Of a stretch of 64,000 nucleotides of DNA, positions 8,636 through 20,706 are shown piece after piece. Made by a program: the position numbers and the translations under genes. The notes below the pieces were generated by a model. The model saw only the letters and a program-made list of their open reading frames with translations. It ran no database searches and was not told the DNA's origin. This DNA comes from Bradyrhizobium sp. CCBAU 53421 (GTDB lineage Bacteria; Pseudomonadota; Alphaproteobacteria; Rhizobiales; Xanthobacteraceae), in assembly GCF_015291625.1 (NCBI RefSeq), contig NZ_CP030047.1, positions 6,448,001 through 6,512,000 on the forward strand, read 5' to 3'. Numbering within the stretch: position 1 is the first letter of the stretch; each line of letters starts with the position of its first letter.

Positions 8636-9742
8636 ATGAGTTCGAAGCCCGAGACCGCCCCCGAAAGTCTGCTCGACGAGTTGCAGACGACGCTTGCGCA
8701 CGGCACCGTCGCGCGCCGTGTCGAGACACTGCGCCGCGTGACCGACCTCTTCATCAACGGCTCGGTCAACTATTCGGACCAGCAGATCGTGCTGTTCGAC
8801 GACGTTTTCCAATGCCTGCTCGAGCACATCGAGAGCTCGGCCAAGGCGCTGCTCGCCAACCGCCTCGCCCCGATCGAGACCGCGCCGCCGCAGACTATCC
8901 GTACCCTTGCATTCGACGACCTGATCGAGGTCGCAGGCCCCGTGCTGACGCTGTCGCCGCGGCTCGACGACGACACCCTGATCGAGACCGCGCGCAGCAA
9001 GAGCCAGGCGCATCTGCTCGCGATCTCCAACCGCAAGGCGCTGAGCGGCGCCGTCACCGACGTGCTGGTGCTGCGCGGCAATGACGAGGTGATACAGAGC
9101 GCGGTCAACAATCCCGGCGCGGAATTCACCGAACGCGGCTTCACCCGCCTGGTCAGCCGCGCCGAGGGTGACGACAATCTGTCGACCTGCGTCGGACTGC
9201 GCCCGAACATCCCGCGCCATCTCTATCTCAAGCTGGTCGCCAAGGCCTCGGATGCGGTCAGGCAGCGGCTCGAGGCGGCCAATCCGCAGCAGGCCAAGGA
9301 GATACCGATCGCGGTCAAGGAAGCGACGCGACGCGCGCGCTCCGCGCCCGCCGCCGTGACGCCGGACACCACGATCGCGCATGCGCTGGTCAAGTCGCTC
9401 TACCAGGACGGCCGGCTCGACGAATTCCAGCTCGCGGCCTTCGCCGAGGCCGGCAAGTTCGACGAGACCAATGCCTCGCTTGCCGCGCTCGCCAACGTCT
9501 CGGTCAGCGTCGCCGAGAACATGATGATCGAAACCCGCGCCGAGGGCGTGATGATCCTGGCCAAGGTCTCGGGCCTGTCATGGTCGACGGTGCGATCGAT
9601 CATCAATCTGCGCGACGACATCTCGGGCGGCGAGCCGACCGATTTGCAGGCCTGCAAGGACACCTATGAGCGGCTGCGGCCGTCCACCGCGCAGCAGGTG
9701 TTGCGCTTCCATCGCATGCAGCAGTCCGCGCCCGCGGCCTAA
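8636..9742 (+). CDS. DUF2336 domain protein
   Basis: A 368-residue, largely helical cytoplasmic protein matching the DUF2336 family, which is abundant in Bradyrhizobium and relatives. The N-terminus carries the typical LLDELQTTLAHGTVARRVET LR-type segment, followed by HEAT-like helices (LSPRLDDDTLIETARSKSQA, LVLRGNDEVIQSAVNN, LSTCVGLRPNIPRHLYLKLV). It starts 60 nt after the diguanylate cyclase on the same strand and may be co-transcribed with it, which would point to a signalling role. That role is inferred. The stop TAA overlaps the TAG of the convergent anti-sigma gene (shared CTAA at 9739-9742). Confidence 0.85.
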   Translation: MSSKPETAPESLLDELQTTLAHGTVARRVETLRRVTDLFINGSVNYSDQQIVLFDDVFQCLLEHIESSAKALLANRLAPIETAPPQTIRTLAFDDLIEVAGPVLTLSPRLDDDTLIETARSKSQAHLLAISNRKALSGAVTDVLVLRGNDEVIQSAVNNPGAEFTERGFTRLVSRAEGDDNLSTCVGLRPNIPRHLYLKLVAKASDAVRQRLEAANPQQAKEIPIAVKEATRRARSAPAAVTPDTTIAHALVKSLYQDGRLDEFQLAAFAEAGKFDETNASLAALANVSVSVAENMMIETRAEGVMILAKVSGLSWSTVRSIINLRDDISGGEPTDLQACKDTYERLRPSTAQQVLRFHRMQQSAPAA

Positions 9743-10383
9743 TACCGTAACGCCCGCTTTCCCATCAGCGCGCCGACGCTGGCGACGATCGCGGTCGCCA
9801 ACGTGTACCAGGTGGCGACGAACAGCGGCGAGTCATCGGTGCAGTGCGACGCATAGACGGTGGCCGCGAGGCCTGCGCAGAGCAGGCCCGCCACCGCGCC
9901 GGCAACCGCCGGCCGCGCCGGCGCACCCTGCCGCAAGCCGTACAGCGCGCCGACCAACAGCGGCAGGGACATCGCGGGGATCGCGGTCATGCACGCCATC
10001 GAGTTCTTGCCGATCAGGCGCGTCATCATCGGCGTACGCTGCGGCATCATCATCTCGCCGCTGATCGCGGCAACGAGGATGCCGGCGGGGATCAGCAGCC
10101 ACCAGCCGAAGCCGCGCAGCGAGGCTTCCGGCCGCGACAGATGCAGGCTGACCGCGATCGCCGAGGCGGCGAGCGCCAAGGTCACCGCGAATTTCAGGTC
10201 GAAGAACGGATTATGCATCGCGGTCATCACGTCGGGCCGCACGCCGAGCTCGGCGAAGAAGATCAGCAGCGAGACCGGCGCCGCCGCCAGCAGCGCCATC
10301 ATCAGCGCAAGACCGATCGGACGCGGCCGGTAGGCATTGTCGGCGGTCAGGGTTCGAATGAGTTGATCGGTGTCCATGCTCAT
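9739..10383 (-). CDS. NrsF/OsrA-type membrane anti-sigma factor (DUF1109)
   Basis: A 214-residue protein with six hydrophobic helices and a short cytoplasmic N-terminus (TDQLIRTLTADNAYRP), the hallmark of DUF1109 anti-sigma factors such as Caulobacter NrsF and B. japonicum OsrA. Two cysteines sit in the expected places: Cys131 (NSMACMTAIPAM) and Cys181 (ASHCTDDSPLF). Counted from the second Met these are 129 and 179, the numbers I recall for the functional cysteines of OsrA. The ATG at 10383 overlaps the sigma stop (ATGA); a second Met at 10377 is possible. The predicted role is to hold the upstream ECF sigma at the membrane until oxidative or metal stress. Confidence 0.9.
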   Translation of the reverse strand: MSMDTDQLIRTLTADNAYRPRPIGLALMMALLAAAPVSLLIFFAELGVRPDVMTAMHNPFFDLKFAVTLALAASAIAVSLHLSRPEASLRGFGWWLLIPAGILVAAISGEMMMPQRTPMMTRLIGKNSMACMTAIPAMSLPLLVGALYGLRQGAPARPAVAGAVAGLLCAGLAATVYASHCTDDSPLFVATWYTLATAIVASVGALMGKRALRY

Positions 10384-10925
10384 CGGTCCCGTAATTTCGC
10401 GGTCAGGCTCGCAAGCCCACGATGCAGCGCGACCCGCACCGCGCCCTCGGTCATCGAGAACTTCGCCGCGGTATCCTTGATCGAGGCGCTATCGACCGCG
10501 ATCGATTGCAGCACGTCGCGCTGCCGCGCGGGCAACGCCTGCAACTGGGCGGTGACCTCGCCGGGCGACGCCGTCGGCTCCGGCGTCTCCCCCGGCAACG
10601 TCTCGGCGAAGTCGTCGATATTGACGAAGATGCGCTTGCCGCGGCGGCGCAGGGCGTCGATCAGCTTGTTGCGCGCGATCGCGAACAGCCACGGCGCGAA
10701 CGGCGCGCTCGTGTCCCAGGTCTGCCGCTTCAAATGCACCGCCAACAAGATGTCCTGCACGATATCCTCGGACTGATCGACCGGTTGTCCCGCGCGCGCC
10801 AAGCCGCGTCGCGCCGCGGCACGGAGTACCGGCGTGATGGCCTTGAGCAGGCGATGATACGCCGCGTCATCGCCTGAAATGGCCGACCGCATCAGGTCGG
10901 TCCATTCATCCTCACGTTCGCGCAC
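10380..10925 (-). CDS. ECF sigma factor of the SigF/EcfF type
   Basis: A 181-residue ECF sigma factor. Region 2 is visible as QSEDIVQDILLAVHLKRQTW and FAPWLFAIARNKLIDALRRR; region 4 as LPARQRDVLQSIAVDSASIK and FSMTEGAVRVALHRGLASL. The start is GTG at 10925, preceded by AGGAG six nt upstream. It is co-translated with a DUF1109 anti-sigma (ATGA overlap), the arrangement of Caulobacter sigF-nrsF and B. japonicum ecfF-osrA, which respond to metals or reactive oxygen species. Whether this is the ecfF orthologue or a paralogue cannot be settled without the genome. A matching autoregulatory promoter motif lies just upstream. Confidence 0.9.
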   Translation of the reverse strand: MREREDEWTDLMRSAISGDDAAYHRLLKAITPVLRAAARRGLARAGQPVDQSEDIVQDILLAVHLKRQTWDTSAPFAPWLFAIARNKLIDALRRRGKRIFVNIDDFAETLPGETPEPTASPGEVTAQLQALPARQRDVLQSIAVDSASIKDTAAKFSMTEGAVRVALHRGLASLTAKLRDR

Positions 10926-10944
10926 GCAGGCTCCTGAATTGCAA

Positions 10945-10969
10945 TTCGGCCGATCTTTCAGTTCGTTAC
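10945..10969 (-). promoter_or_regulatory. candidate SigF-type promoter of the sigF-nrsF pair
   Basis: On the minus strand GTAAC (10969-10965) and CGAA (10948-10945) are separated by 16 nt. This resembles the GTAACC-N16-CGAA motif reported for Caulobacter SigF as I remember it; spacing is 15 nt if the sixth base of the -35 element is counted. Transcription would start about 14 nt before the GTG start codon, leaving room for the AGGAG site. Confidence 0.45.
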
Positions 10970-10985
10970 GCGGCAGGCCAATGAT

Positions 10986-11001
10986 ATCACGAGTTCGTGA
11001 T
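10986..11001. promoter_or_regulatory. perfect 16-nt palindrome upstream of the sigma gene
   Basis: ATCACGA-GT-TCGTGAT is a perfect inverted repeat 61-76 bp upstream of the sigma start, in the 326-nt divergent region (10926-11251) facing the exported protein gene. It could be an operator for a second regulator. No other use is apparent, and the rest of this region shows no gene. Confidence 0.3.
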
Positions 11002-11251
11002 CGCTATCCCCAAGCAAGGCCGCGCCGAGCATCAGCCTCAAAGAATCGCTCCGGCGGGTTTCGAGACGGAAGGGCTCATAACACCGATCGGTCCGACAAG
11101 CATCGGGGCTGCCGCCGACGATGACCCGCTGGGACGAAATTGCCCAGCTTTCGCCCCCTGAAGCCCGAAGATTCCCTTTTTCTGCCCCGGTGTGGACACG
11201 CAGCGGGGTCTCTTTTCGCCTTTGGGCGGGCAAAATGGGGAGATCATCAGA

Positions 11252-11935
11252 ATGAAGATCAAAGCCAGCGGGTGCTTGGCCTTGATGGTCGCGACAGGGC
11301 TGACAGGGTTTTTCGTGTGTCTCGCCGGACCGTTGCCGGCGCATGCGGCCGGTTCGGATCCGGCCACGGCGAAATCCGACAACGCGACGACCGACAAGTC
11401 CGCGCAGCAGAGCTCGCGGCATGGCCGGCGCCATGCGCGCCACCAGTCTTCCAGGACGGCGGACAAGTCCACCGACAAATCCGAGGGCAAGAAAGCCGCG
11501 AACGATGCCGGCAACGTGACGTCGGCGGGCATGCCCGCCACGGTCGCCAACGCCAATGCCGAGCTGACCTCCGGCGACGGCAATGCGAACACGGCGCCCG
11601 CCAGTGTCAATCCGATGATGGCCGCCTCCGACAAGCCCGGCGACGCGCAGCCCGACAGCAACGTGGTCGCATCCGATCAGCTCAACGATGTCGACCGGGC
11701 CCTGCAGCAGGAGCAGCCGGCGGAACAGCCCCAACCGGTTCAACCGCAGACCGCCCAGCAGGAGCCGCCAGTAGCGCAGCCGCCGGCTGCCGCCGCAGCG
11801 GCACCCAAGCCGGCCCCGGTGCTGGCCAGCAGCGACAGCGCGAGCCTGGACCAGACCTCGCTGATCGGGAAGATCTTCATCGGGTTCGGCGCCCTGCTCA
11901 CGGTGGCGTCCGCGGCGCGCATGTTCATGGCCTAG
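11252..11935 (+). CDS. exported low-complexity protein with C-terminal membrane helix
   Basis: A 227-residue protein of unknown function. The ATG at 11252 has GGGGAG upstream and begins a signal peptide (MKIKASGCLALMVATGLTG, cleavage near AHA-AG). The middle is disordered: a basic Ser/Lys/His region, then a Gln/Pro/Ala-rich tract (QQEQPAEQPQPVQPQTAQQ, PPAAAAAAPKPAP). The C-terminus has one hydrophobic helix (LIGKIFIGFGALLTVASAAR). The layout suggests a protein that spans the periplasm and is anchored near its C-terminus. It is opposite in direction to the sigF-nrsF pair. Long antisense frames over this region were judged to be GC shadows. Confidence 0.7.
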   Translation: MKIKASGCLALMVATGLTGFFVCLAGPLPAHAAGSDPATAKSDNATTDKSAQQSSRHGRRHARHQSSRTADKSTDKSEGKKAANDAGNVTSAGMPATVANANAELTSGDGNANTAPASVNPMMAASDKPGDAQPDSNVVASDQLNDVDRALQQEQPAEQPQPVQPQTAQQEPPVAQPPAAAAAAPKPAPVLASSDSASLDQTSLIGKIFIGFGALLTVASAARMFMA

Positions 11936-12061
11936 CCGAGGCATTTGCGGCACGCGGCGCGGGATACGCCCGCACCGCGGCCCAAAGCCTCGTTTCAGCC
12001 ACTTGAAGCGCATCCCGCCAGCGGGCACATTGCCCGGCAAATCAGGCACGGGGTTTGCGTC

Positions 12062-12841
12062 ATGGCTACGTTCGAATTCATCATTGTCGAGAGCAAGGGA
12101 CCGGTCGGCGTCATCACGCTGAACCGGCCCAAAATGCTGAATGCGCTGTCGTTCGGCGTGTTCGGCGAGATCGCCGCTGCAGTCGACGATCTCGAGGCCG
12201 ACGACAAGATCGGCTGCATCCTGATCACCGGCAGCGAGAAGGCCTTCGCGGCCGGCGCCGACATCAAGGAGATGCAGCCGAAGGGCTTCATCGACATGTT
12301 CAACAGCGACTTCACCACGATCGGCGGCGACCGCGTCGCCAATTGCCGCAAGCCGACCATTGCGGCGGTCGCAGGCTATGCGCTCGGCGGCGGCTGCGAG
12401 CTTGCGATGATGTGCGACATCATCATCGCCGCCGACACCGCCAAGTTCGGTCAGCCGGAAATCACCCTCGGCACCATCCCGGGCATCGGCGGCACGCAGC
12501 GCCTGACCCGCGCGATCGGCAAGTCGAAGGCGATGGATCTCTGCCTCACCGGGCGGATGATGGATGCGGCGGAAGCCGAACGCTCGGGCCTCGTGTCGCG
12601 GATCGTTCCGGCCGACAAGCTGCTGGAAGAAGCGCTCGCCGCGGCCGAGAAGATCGCCTCGATGTCGCGTCCGGCCGCCGCGATGGCCAAGGAAGCCATC
12701 AACCGCGCGTTCGAGACGCCGCTCTCTGAAGGCATGAATGTCGAGCGCAACCTGTTCCACTCGACCTTCGCGCTCGAGGATCGCTCGGAGGGCATGGCGG
12801 CCTTCATCGAGAAGCGCAAGCCGGTCAACAAGAACCGTTAA
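12062..12841 (+). CDS. enoyl-CoA hydratase (crotonase family)
   Basis: A 259-residue crotonase-fold enzyme that hydrates trans-2-enoyl-CoA in beta-oxidation. Visible hallmarks are the oxyanion-hole segment [11 protein letters not shown], the motif [15 protein letters not shown] with the first catalytic Glu, and [20 protein letters not shown] with the second. Both glutamates expected of an active hydratase are present. The length is standard for the short-chain (ECHS1-type) enzyme. The ATG of [13 protein letters not shown] was chosen; an upstream extension to 11945 looks non-coding. Its stop TAA overlaps the stop of the convergent acetyl-CoA hydrolase gene (TTAA at 12838-12841). Confidence 0.95.
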   Translation: MATFEFIIVESKGPVGVITLNRPKMLNALSFGVFGEIAAAVDDLEADDKIGCILITGSEKAFAAGADIKEMQPKGFIDMFNSDFTTIGGDRVANCRKPTIAAVAGYALGGGCELAMMCDIIIAADTAKFGQPEITLGTIPGIGGTQRLTRAIGKSKAMDLCLTGRMMDAAEAERSGLVSRIVPADKLLEEALAAAEKIASMSRPAAAMAKEAINRAFETPLSEGMNVERNLFHSTFALEDRSEGMAAFIEKRKPVNKNR

Positions 12842-14700
12842 TCCACGCGGCTTCGTTGCAATGCCGCGGTGACGAGCGCGCGATAGGCGCGCTCGGCGAC
12901 ATGCGCCGGCTTGTCGAGCCCGAGCCGCGCCAGGCATTCACGATCGGCGGCGCCGGGCGGATGCCGCATCCCCTGCCAAATCAGGCCGGCGAGTTGCAGC
13001 GGCGTGCGCTGTGCCTGCTGCAGGATCTGCAGCGCCGGGATCAGCCGTTGCTCGACGTCGGTGAAGTCGCTGCCGAACGGGAATGACGGCAACAGGCCCG
13101 TCTCGCGCGCGGGCTTCAGCGCAGTGCTGATGCGCTCGGGAAAATTTTCGCGGTGAGCGGCGGGGATTTCATGGCTGCGCGGCAGCTTGCCGGCATCCTT
13201 GGCCTGCCGCATCAACTCGCCCTGGAAACCGGAATCCGACACCTGCAACATCGCGGCGATCACGTCGGCATCGGATTTCCCCCTGACGTCGGCGACGCCA
13301 TATTCGGTGACGAAGATATCGCGCAGATGGCGTGGAATGGTCTCGTGGCCATACGACCAGCGGATGTTGGATTCCGTCTGCTTGCCGGATTGATGGGTGG
13401 CTTCCAGCGCCAGCACCGAGCGCGCGCCCTCGAGTGCGAACGCCTGCGCCACGAAATTGTACTGCCCGCCGACGCCGCTCACGACCTGGCCATTTTCCAG
13501 CCCATCCGAGATCGCAGCGCCGAGCAGCGTCGCCATCATCGCGTTGTTGACGAAGCGCGCATCGACGCGGGCGCGGCGCTTGCCGTGCTCATCGCCGAAG
13601 ATCTCGTTGGTGAAGGACACCGGCATCATCTGGATGCGCGCCAGCTGCTCGGGCGCCATCTCGCGCAGCGCCCGGTAGAAGGATTGCGGCCCGAGGAAGA
13701 ATGCGCCGTGCAGCATCACGCCATCAACGTCGCGCTTGAGGATGCCGGCATCGATCAGCCCGAGGAACGCCTCGAACAGCATCTCGCTGACACCATAGAG
13801 GCCCGTCTCGAACGGCCCGGTCTCGGCCGCCGCGAGCTGTGCGGTACCGGGCGCGAGGCGCTGCATGATGCCGTGGAATTGGGCGTTGTCGCGGTGACGC
13901 ACCACGAGTCCCTGCGCCAGCGCATCGCCGACCTGCCCGATCCCGATCTGCAGCGTGCCGCCGTCGCGGACCAGACCCGCGGCGTGCAATCCGATCGCAT
14001 ATTTGGTGTCGCTGATCGGCTCCGACGGTGGCGCGAACAGCGGGAAATCGGTGTCGGGACTGTCGAGCACCGCGGCGAATTCGTCCGCCGGCAAATCGCC
14101 GGGCCCAGGCATGAACGGCAGCTCGGAATTGACCTGGCCGATCAGCTTGAAAGACGCCCGCCCCTGCGCGCGGGCGCGCAGCACGTCGAGCGTCGTGTCG
14201 GTGTTGCAACTCAGGCTGTAGCGCGGCACGCCGTCGACGACGCGCTTGGCGACGAGCTGGGGAACGACATTCAGTCCGCGCGACAGCAGATACGACGCCG
14301 CGTGGGTGTAATTTGCGGAGATGTAGTGCTGCTGGGCGAACGGTTGATGCAGCCATTGCCCTGCGAGGAAGAAGAACTCGATCACCTTGATGTTCGGCGG
14401 AAGCGCGCCGCGATGCAGCGCATCGGCATAGGCGAGATCCGGATAGCCACCGAACAGGCGATCGATCACTGGACCGATGAAGCGCTGTTCGAGCAGGCTC
14501 TTCGGTTTCGGCTTTTCCAGCGTCAGCGCCGAGAACAGCGTCAGACTGATGGAGCGGTCGGCGATCGCCCGCGCGTACAGCGCGTTGACGATGTGGTTGG
14601 CCTTGCCGAGGCCGAGCGGCAGCCCGACCACCAGCTCGGTTCCGACCTCGCGAATGACGTGCTCCGCGATCGCCTCGGGGTCAGAGAAGAATATAGGCAT
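12838..14700 (-). CDS. acetyl-CoA hydrolase/transferase family protein
   Basis: A 620-residue CoA transferase-fold protein with the acetyl-CoA hydrolase/transferase N-terminal domain ([20 protein letters not shown]) and C-terminal domain ([78 protein letters not shown]). Members move CoA between acetate, succinate or butyrate or hydrolyse acyl-CoA. The substrate cannot be read from sequence. It is longer than typical 4-hydroxybutyrate CoA-transferases (about 430 aa) and resembles the long proteobacterial type with an extra N-terminal extension. It lies tail-to-tail with the enoyl-CoA hydratase. The start ATG at 14700 is the first of the frame. Confidence 0.85.
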   Translation of the reverse strand: MPIFFSDPEAIAEHVIREVGTELVVGLPLGLGKANHIVNALYARAIADRSISLTLFSALTLEKPKPKSLLEQRFIGPVIDRLFGGYPDLAYADALHRGALPPNIKVIEFFFLAGQWLHQPFAQQHYISANYTHAASYLLSRGLNVVPQLVAKRVVDGVPRYSLSCNTDTTLDVLRARAQGRASFKLIGQVNSELPFMPGPGDLPADEFAAVLDSPDTDFPLFAPPSEPISDTKYAIGLHAAGLVRDGGTLQIGIGQVGDALAQGLVVRHRDNAQFHGIMQRLAPGTAQLAAAETGPFETGLYGVSEMLFEAFLGLIDAGILKRDVDGVMLHGAFFLGPQSFYRALREMAPEQLARIQMMPVSFTNEIFGDEHGKRRARVDARFVNNAMMATLLGAAISDGLENGQVVSGVGGQYNFVAQAFALEGARSVLALEATHQSGKQTESNIRWSYGHETIPRHLRDIFVTEYGVADVRGKSDADVIAAMLQVSDSGFQGELMRQAKDAGKLPRSHEIPAAHRENFPERISTALKPARETGLLPSFPFGSDFTDVEQRLIPALQILQQAQRTPLQLAGLIWQGMRHPPGAADRECLARLGLDKPAHVAERAYRALVTAALQRSRVD

Positions 14701-14941
14701 CTGCGATGAACCCGGGCAGGCAGTGGATAACCGGCATCGCTGAATCGCGGGCCGGCGGCTCGAACTTATACTTCATATGACAGTTGCGTTCGCCTGTGAC
14801 GAACCGGCAACAGACAACAACCGAAATGATGTGCAGATGTCGCGTGGCGGTTTGCCTGTGGCGGCGGCGCCCCGTAAACAGGTAGATGTGTCGGCGGCAT
14901 CCGGGGGAGCGGACTGCCGGGGTTTTGGTTTGCGGGATCAC

Positions 14942-16360
14942 ATGGTTGAGCGTGCCGCTGATATTGGCGACGTGGCGAGGCGCGTGCTTTTGTCGGGCAT
15001 CGGCCTTGGCGCGCTGGCATGCGCGCTGCTGACTGATACCGCGGCCCGCGCCGAGAGCCTCCCCGAAGCCCTGGTCAAGGCGTATCAGACCAATCCGCAG
15101 CTCAATGCCGAACGGGCGCGCCAGCGCGCCACCGACGAGAACGTGCCGCAGGCGCTGGCCGGTTACCGCCCCCAGGTCAGCGCCGGCCTCTCGGTCGGCC
15201 TCCAGGCGGTGCGCGACCAGCTGCCCGGCAATGTCATCCAGACCGCGACGCTCAAGCCATGGCAGATCGGGGTCACGGTGACCCAGACCCTGTTCAACGG
15301 CTTCAAGACCGCCAACAGCGTCCGCGTCGCCGAATTGCAGGTACAGTCCGGCCGCGAAGCCCTGCGCAATGTCGGCCAGGGCGTGCTGCTGGACGCCGTC
15401 ACCGCTTACACCAACGTGCTGGCCAACCAGACGCTGGTCGAGGCGCAGCGCTCCAACGTCGCCTTTCTGAAGGAGACCCAGGCGATCACCCAGCGCCGCC
15501 TCAATGCCGGCGACGTCACGCCGACCGACACGGCCCAGGCCGAGGCGCGTCTCAACCGCGGCCTCGCCGATCTCAACGCCGCCGAGGTCAACCTCGCGAT
15601 CAGCCAGGCCACCTATGCGCAGGTGGTCGGCAACCCGCCATCGCAATTGCGGCCGGCCGAGACCACTGACCGGCTGCTGCCCCGCAGCCGTGAGGATTCG
15701 ATCGCGCTGGCGCTGCGCGAGCATCCCGCCGTGACCGCGGCCGGCTTCGACGTCGACGTCGCCTCGACCTCGATCCGCGTCGCCGAGAGCAGCCTGATGC
15801 CGAACGTCAGCGTGCAGGGCAGCGTCAGCCGCAGCCGCGACAGCGACCAGACCCTTGGCACCTTCGGGACCGACCAGGCCTCGGTGATCGGCCAGGTCAC
15901 GCAGCCGATCTATGACGGCGGCACCGCGGCCTCGCAGACCCGGCAGGCCAAGGAAGTGGCGGCGCAGAGCCGCCTTGTGCTCGACCAGGTCCGCAACCAG
16001 GCCAAGACCGCCGTGGTCAGCGCCTGGGTCGCCAATGAGGGCGCCAAGATCGCGGTGTCGGCCTCCGAGTCCGAGGTGAAGGCGGCCGAGGTCGCGCTCG
16101 CCGGCGTGCAGAAGGAAGCCGCCGGCGGCCAGCGCACCACGGTCGACGTGCTGAACGCCCAGCAGGATCTGATCACGGCGCGGGCCCGTCTGATCGGCGC
16201 GCAGCGCGACCGCGTGATCGCCTCCTACACGCTGCTCAGCGCGATCGGACGCCTCGACGTCAAGACGCTCAATCTCAAGACGCCCGACTATCTGCCCGAG
16301 GTGCACTACCATCAGGTGCGCGACGCCTGGCACGGCCTGCGCACGCCGTCGGGACAATAG
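14942..16360 (+). CDS. TolC-family outer membrane channel protein
   Basis: A 472-residue outer membrane efflux protein. An N-terminal signal peptide (VLLSGIGLGALACALL, cleavage after AARA) precedes ESLPEALVKAYQTNPQLNAE, a typical TolC opening. The duplicated helical barrel repeats follow (LNAERARQRATDENVPQALA, VTQTLFNGFKTANSVR, GQVTQPIYDGGTAASQTRQA). VDVLNAQQDLITARARLIG near the end is the second outer membrane factor signature. It probably forms the exit duct for a type I secretion system or an RND pump. The nearby RND/adaptor pair is on the other strand with a gene in between, so pairing is uncertain. The start at 14942 gives the best signal peptide; 14837 is an alternative. Confidence 0.9.
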   Translation: MVERAADIGDVARRVLLSGIGLGALACALLTDTAARAESLPEALVKAYQTNPQLNAERARQRATDENVPQALAGYRPQVSAGLSVGLQAVRDQLPGNVIQTATLKPWQIGVTVTQTLFNGFKTANSVRVAELQVQSGREALRNVGQGVLLDAVTAYTNVLANQTLVEAQRSNVAFLKETQAITQRRLNAGDVTPTDTAQAEARLNRGLADLNAAEVNLAISQATYAQVVGNPPSQLRPAETTDRLLPRSREDSIALALREHPAVTAAGFDVDVASTSIRVAESSLMPNVSVQGSVSRSRDSDQTLGTFGTDQASVIGQVTQPIYDGGTAASQTRQAKEVAAQSRLVLDQVRNQAKTAVVSAWVANEGAKIAVSASESEVKAAEVALAGVQKEAAGGQRTTVDVLNAQQDLITARARLIGAQRDRVIASYTLLSAIGRLDVKTLNLKTPDYLPEVHYHQVRDAWHGLRTPSGQ

Positions 16361-16498
16361 GCCTTGGGGAACCGTTCGCATCGCGAACCGGCCCTTTCCG
16401 CCCGCCCTCTCCGCCGATAACCTCCCGCCCCGCCGGCCATCAACGATGCCGGTGCGCGGAGTGCGCGCATAACAGCCGAGCACGCAGGGAGACGTCCA

Positions 16499-17459
16499 AT
16501 GCTGACGCGACGCAGTATGATGCTGGCTTCCATCGCAGCGGGAGTGACCATGACCAGCAGCAACGGATTTTCCAAGGCAGCGCAACCATCGACCGCGGTG
16601 AACTTCGACGTGCCTGCCGGTGCCTGCGACTGCCATACCCACATCCATGGCGATCCCGCGAAATTCCCGTTCTTCGCCGGCCGCGTCTACACGCCGGAGC
16701 CGGCCTCTCCGGAGGAGATGAGCGCGCTGCACAAGGCGTTGCATGTCGAGCGCGTGGTGATCGTGACGCCGAGCGTCTACGGCCCCGACAATTCGTCGAC
16801 CTTGTTCGGCATGACGGCGCGCGGCCCCACGGCGCGCGGCGTCGCGGTGATCGACGACAAGACCAGCGAGAGCGATCTCGACGCGATGCAGAAGGCCGGC
16901 TTCCGCGGCATCCGCCTTAACCTCGCGACCGGCGGCGTCAACGATCCCAATGTCGGCCGGCAGCGCTTCTCGGCGGCGATCGAGCGGATGAAGGCGCGCG
17001 GCTGGCATGTGCAGCTGTTCACCAGCCTCGCCATGATCTCCGCGATCAAGGACCTGGTCGCGACGGCGCCGGTGCCCGTGGTGTTCGACCATTTCGGCGG
17101 CGCCGAGGCCGCGCTCGGCACCGGCCAGCCGGGATTTTCTGACCTGCTCGCGCTGGTCAAGTCCGGCAAGGCCTACGTCAAGATTTCCGGCGCCTATCGC
17201 GCCTCGAAGCTGGCGCCCGACTATGCCGACGCCGCGCCGCTGGCCCAGGCGCTGATCGCGGCCAATGCCGAGCGCATCGTCTGGGGCACCGACTGGCCGC
17301 ACCCGGATTCGGTGACGCCGGCGGGCAAGCAAGTCACCGACGTCACGCCGCTGTACCAGATCGACGACGGGCGCCTGCTCAACCAGCTTCCAGTCTGGGC
17401 GCCGGACGCCGCGGTGCGCAAGACCATCCTGGTCGACAATCCGGCACGGCTCTACGGCT

Positions 17460-17467
<8 letters not shown>
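16499..17467 (+). CDS. exported amidohydrolase-family (TIM-barrel) protein
   Basis: A 322-residue amidohydrolase 2-type protein related to 2-pyrone-4,6-dicarboxylate lactonases. The N-terminus is a Tat-like signal (MLTRRSMMLASIAAGVTM). Metal-binding and catalytic features are visible: ACDCHTHIHGDP (first HxH), VVFDHFGG and IVWGTDWPHPDS. AGGGAG about 8 nt upstream supports the ATG at 16499. The PDC-lactonase group acts in lignin-type aromatic degradation, but the substrate here is unknown and export is unusual for that enzyme. The 3' end overlaps the RND pump gene by 8 nt, tail to tail. Confidence 0.85.
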
Positions 17468-20594
<3,127 letters not shown>

Positions 20595-20630
20595 TCAGAT
20601 CGGCACTTTCAACGGTGAGGATTTTTCTTG

Positions 20631-20706
20631 AGCATGGTCGCCGCGCAAACGCGCTCGGCGTTTGTCGCGAGGGAAAGCCGATTCCCACTTTTCCGGATCA
20701 TGCTGC
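20631..20706. repeat. Rhizobiales palindromic repeat between adaptor and RND genes
   Basis: Read on the minus strand the element runs from GCATGATCCGGAAAAGTGGG through ACAAACGCCGAGCGCGTTTG to GACCATGCTC, with complementary ends (GCATGATC/GACCATGC) and a central AAACGC/GCGTTT hairpin. This is a widespread non-coding palindrome of Rhizobiales genomes. Lying between co-transcribed genes, it could affect mRNA decay or the ratio of adaptor to pump. Confidence 0.65.

Noticed and set aside
10958..12937. 659-residue open frame on the minus strand
   Set aside because: Antisense to the exported protein and enoyl-CoA hydratase genes; Arg/His/Gly-rich composition typical of a GC shadow, no domain.
14681..17332. 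883-residue open frame on the minus strand
   Set aside because: Antisense to the TolC-like and amidohydrolase genes, which have clear motifs; composition is that of a shadow frame.
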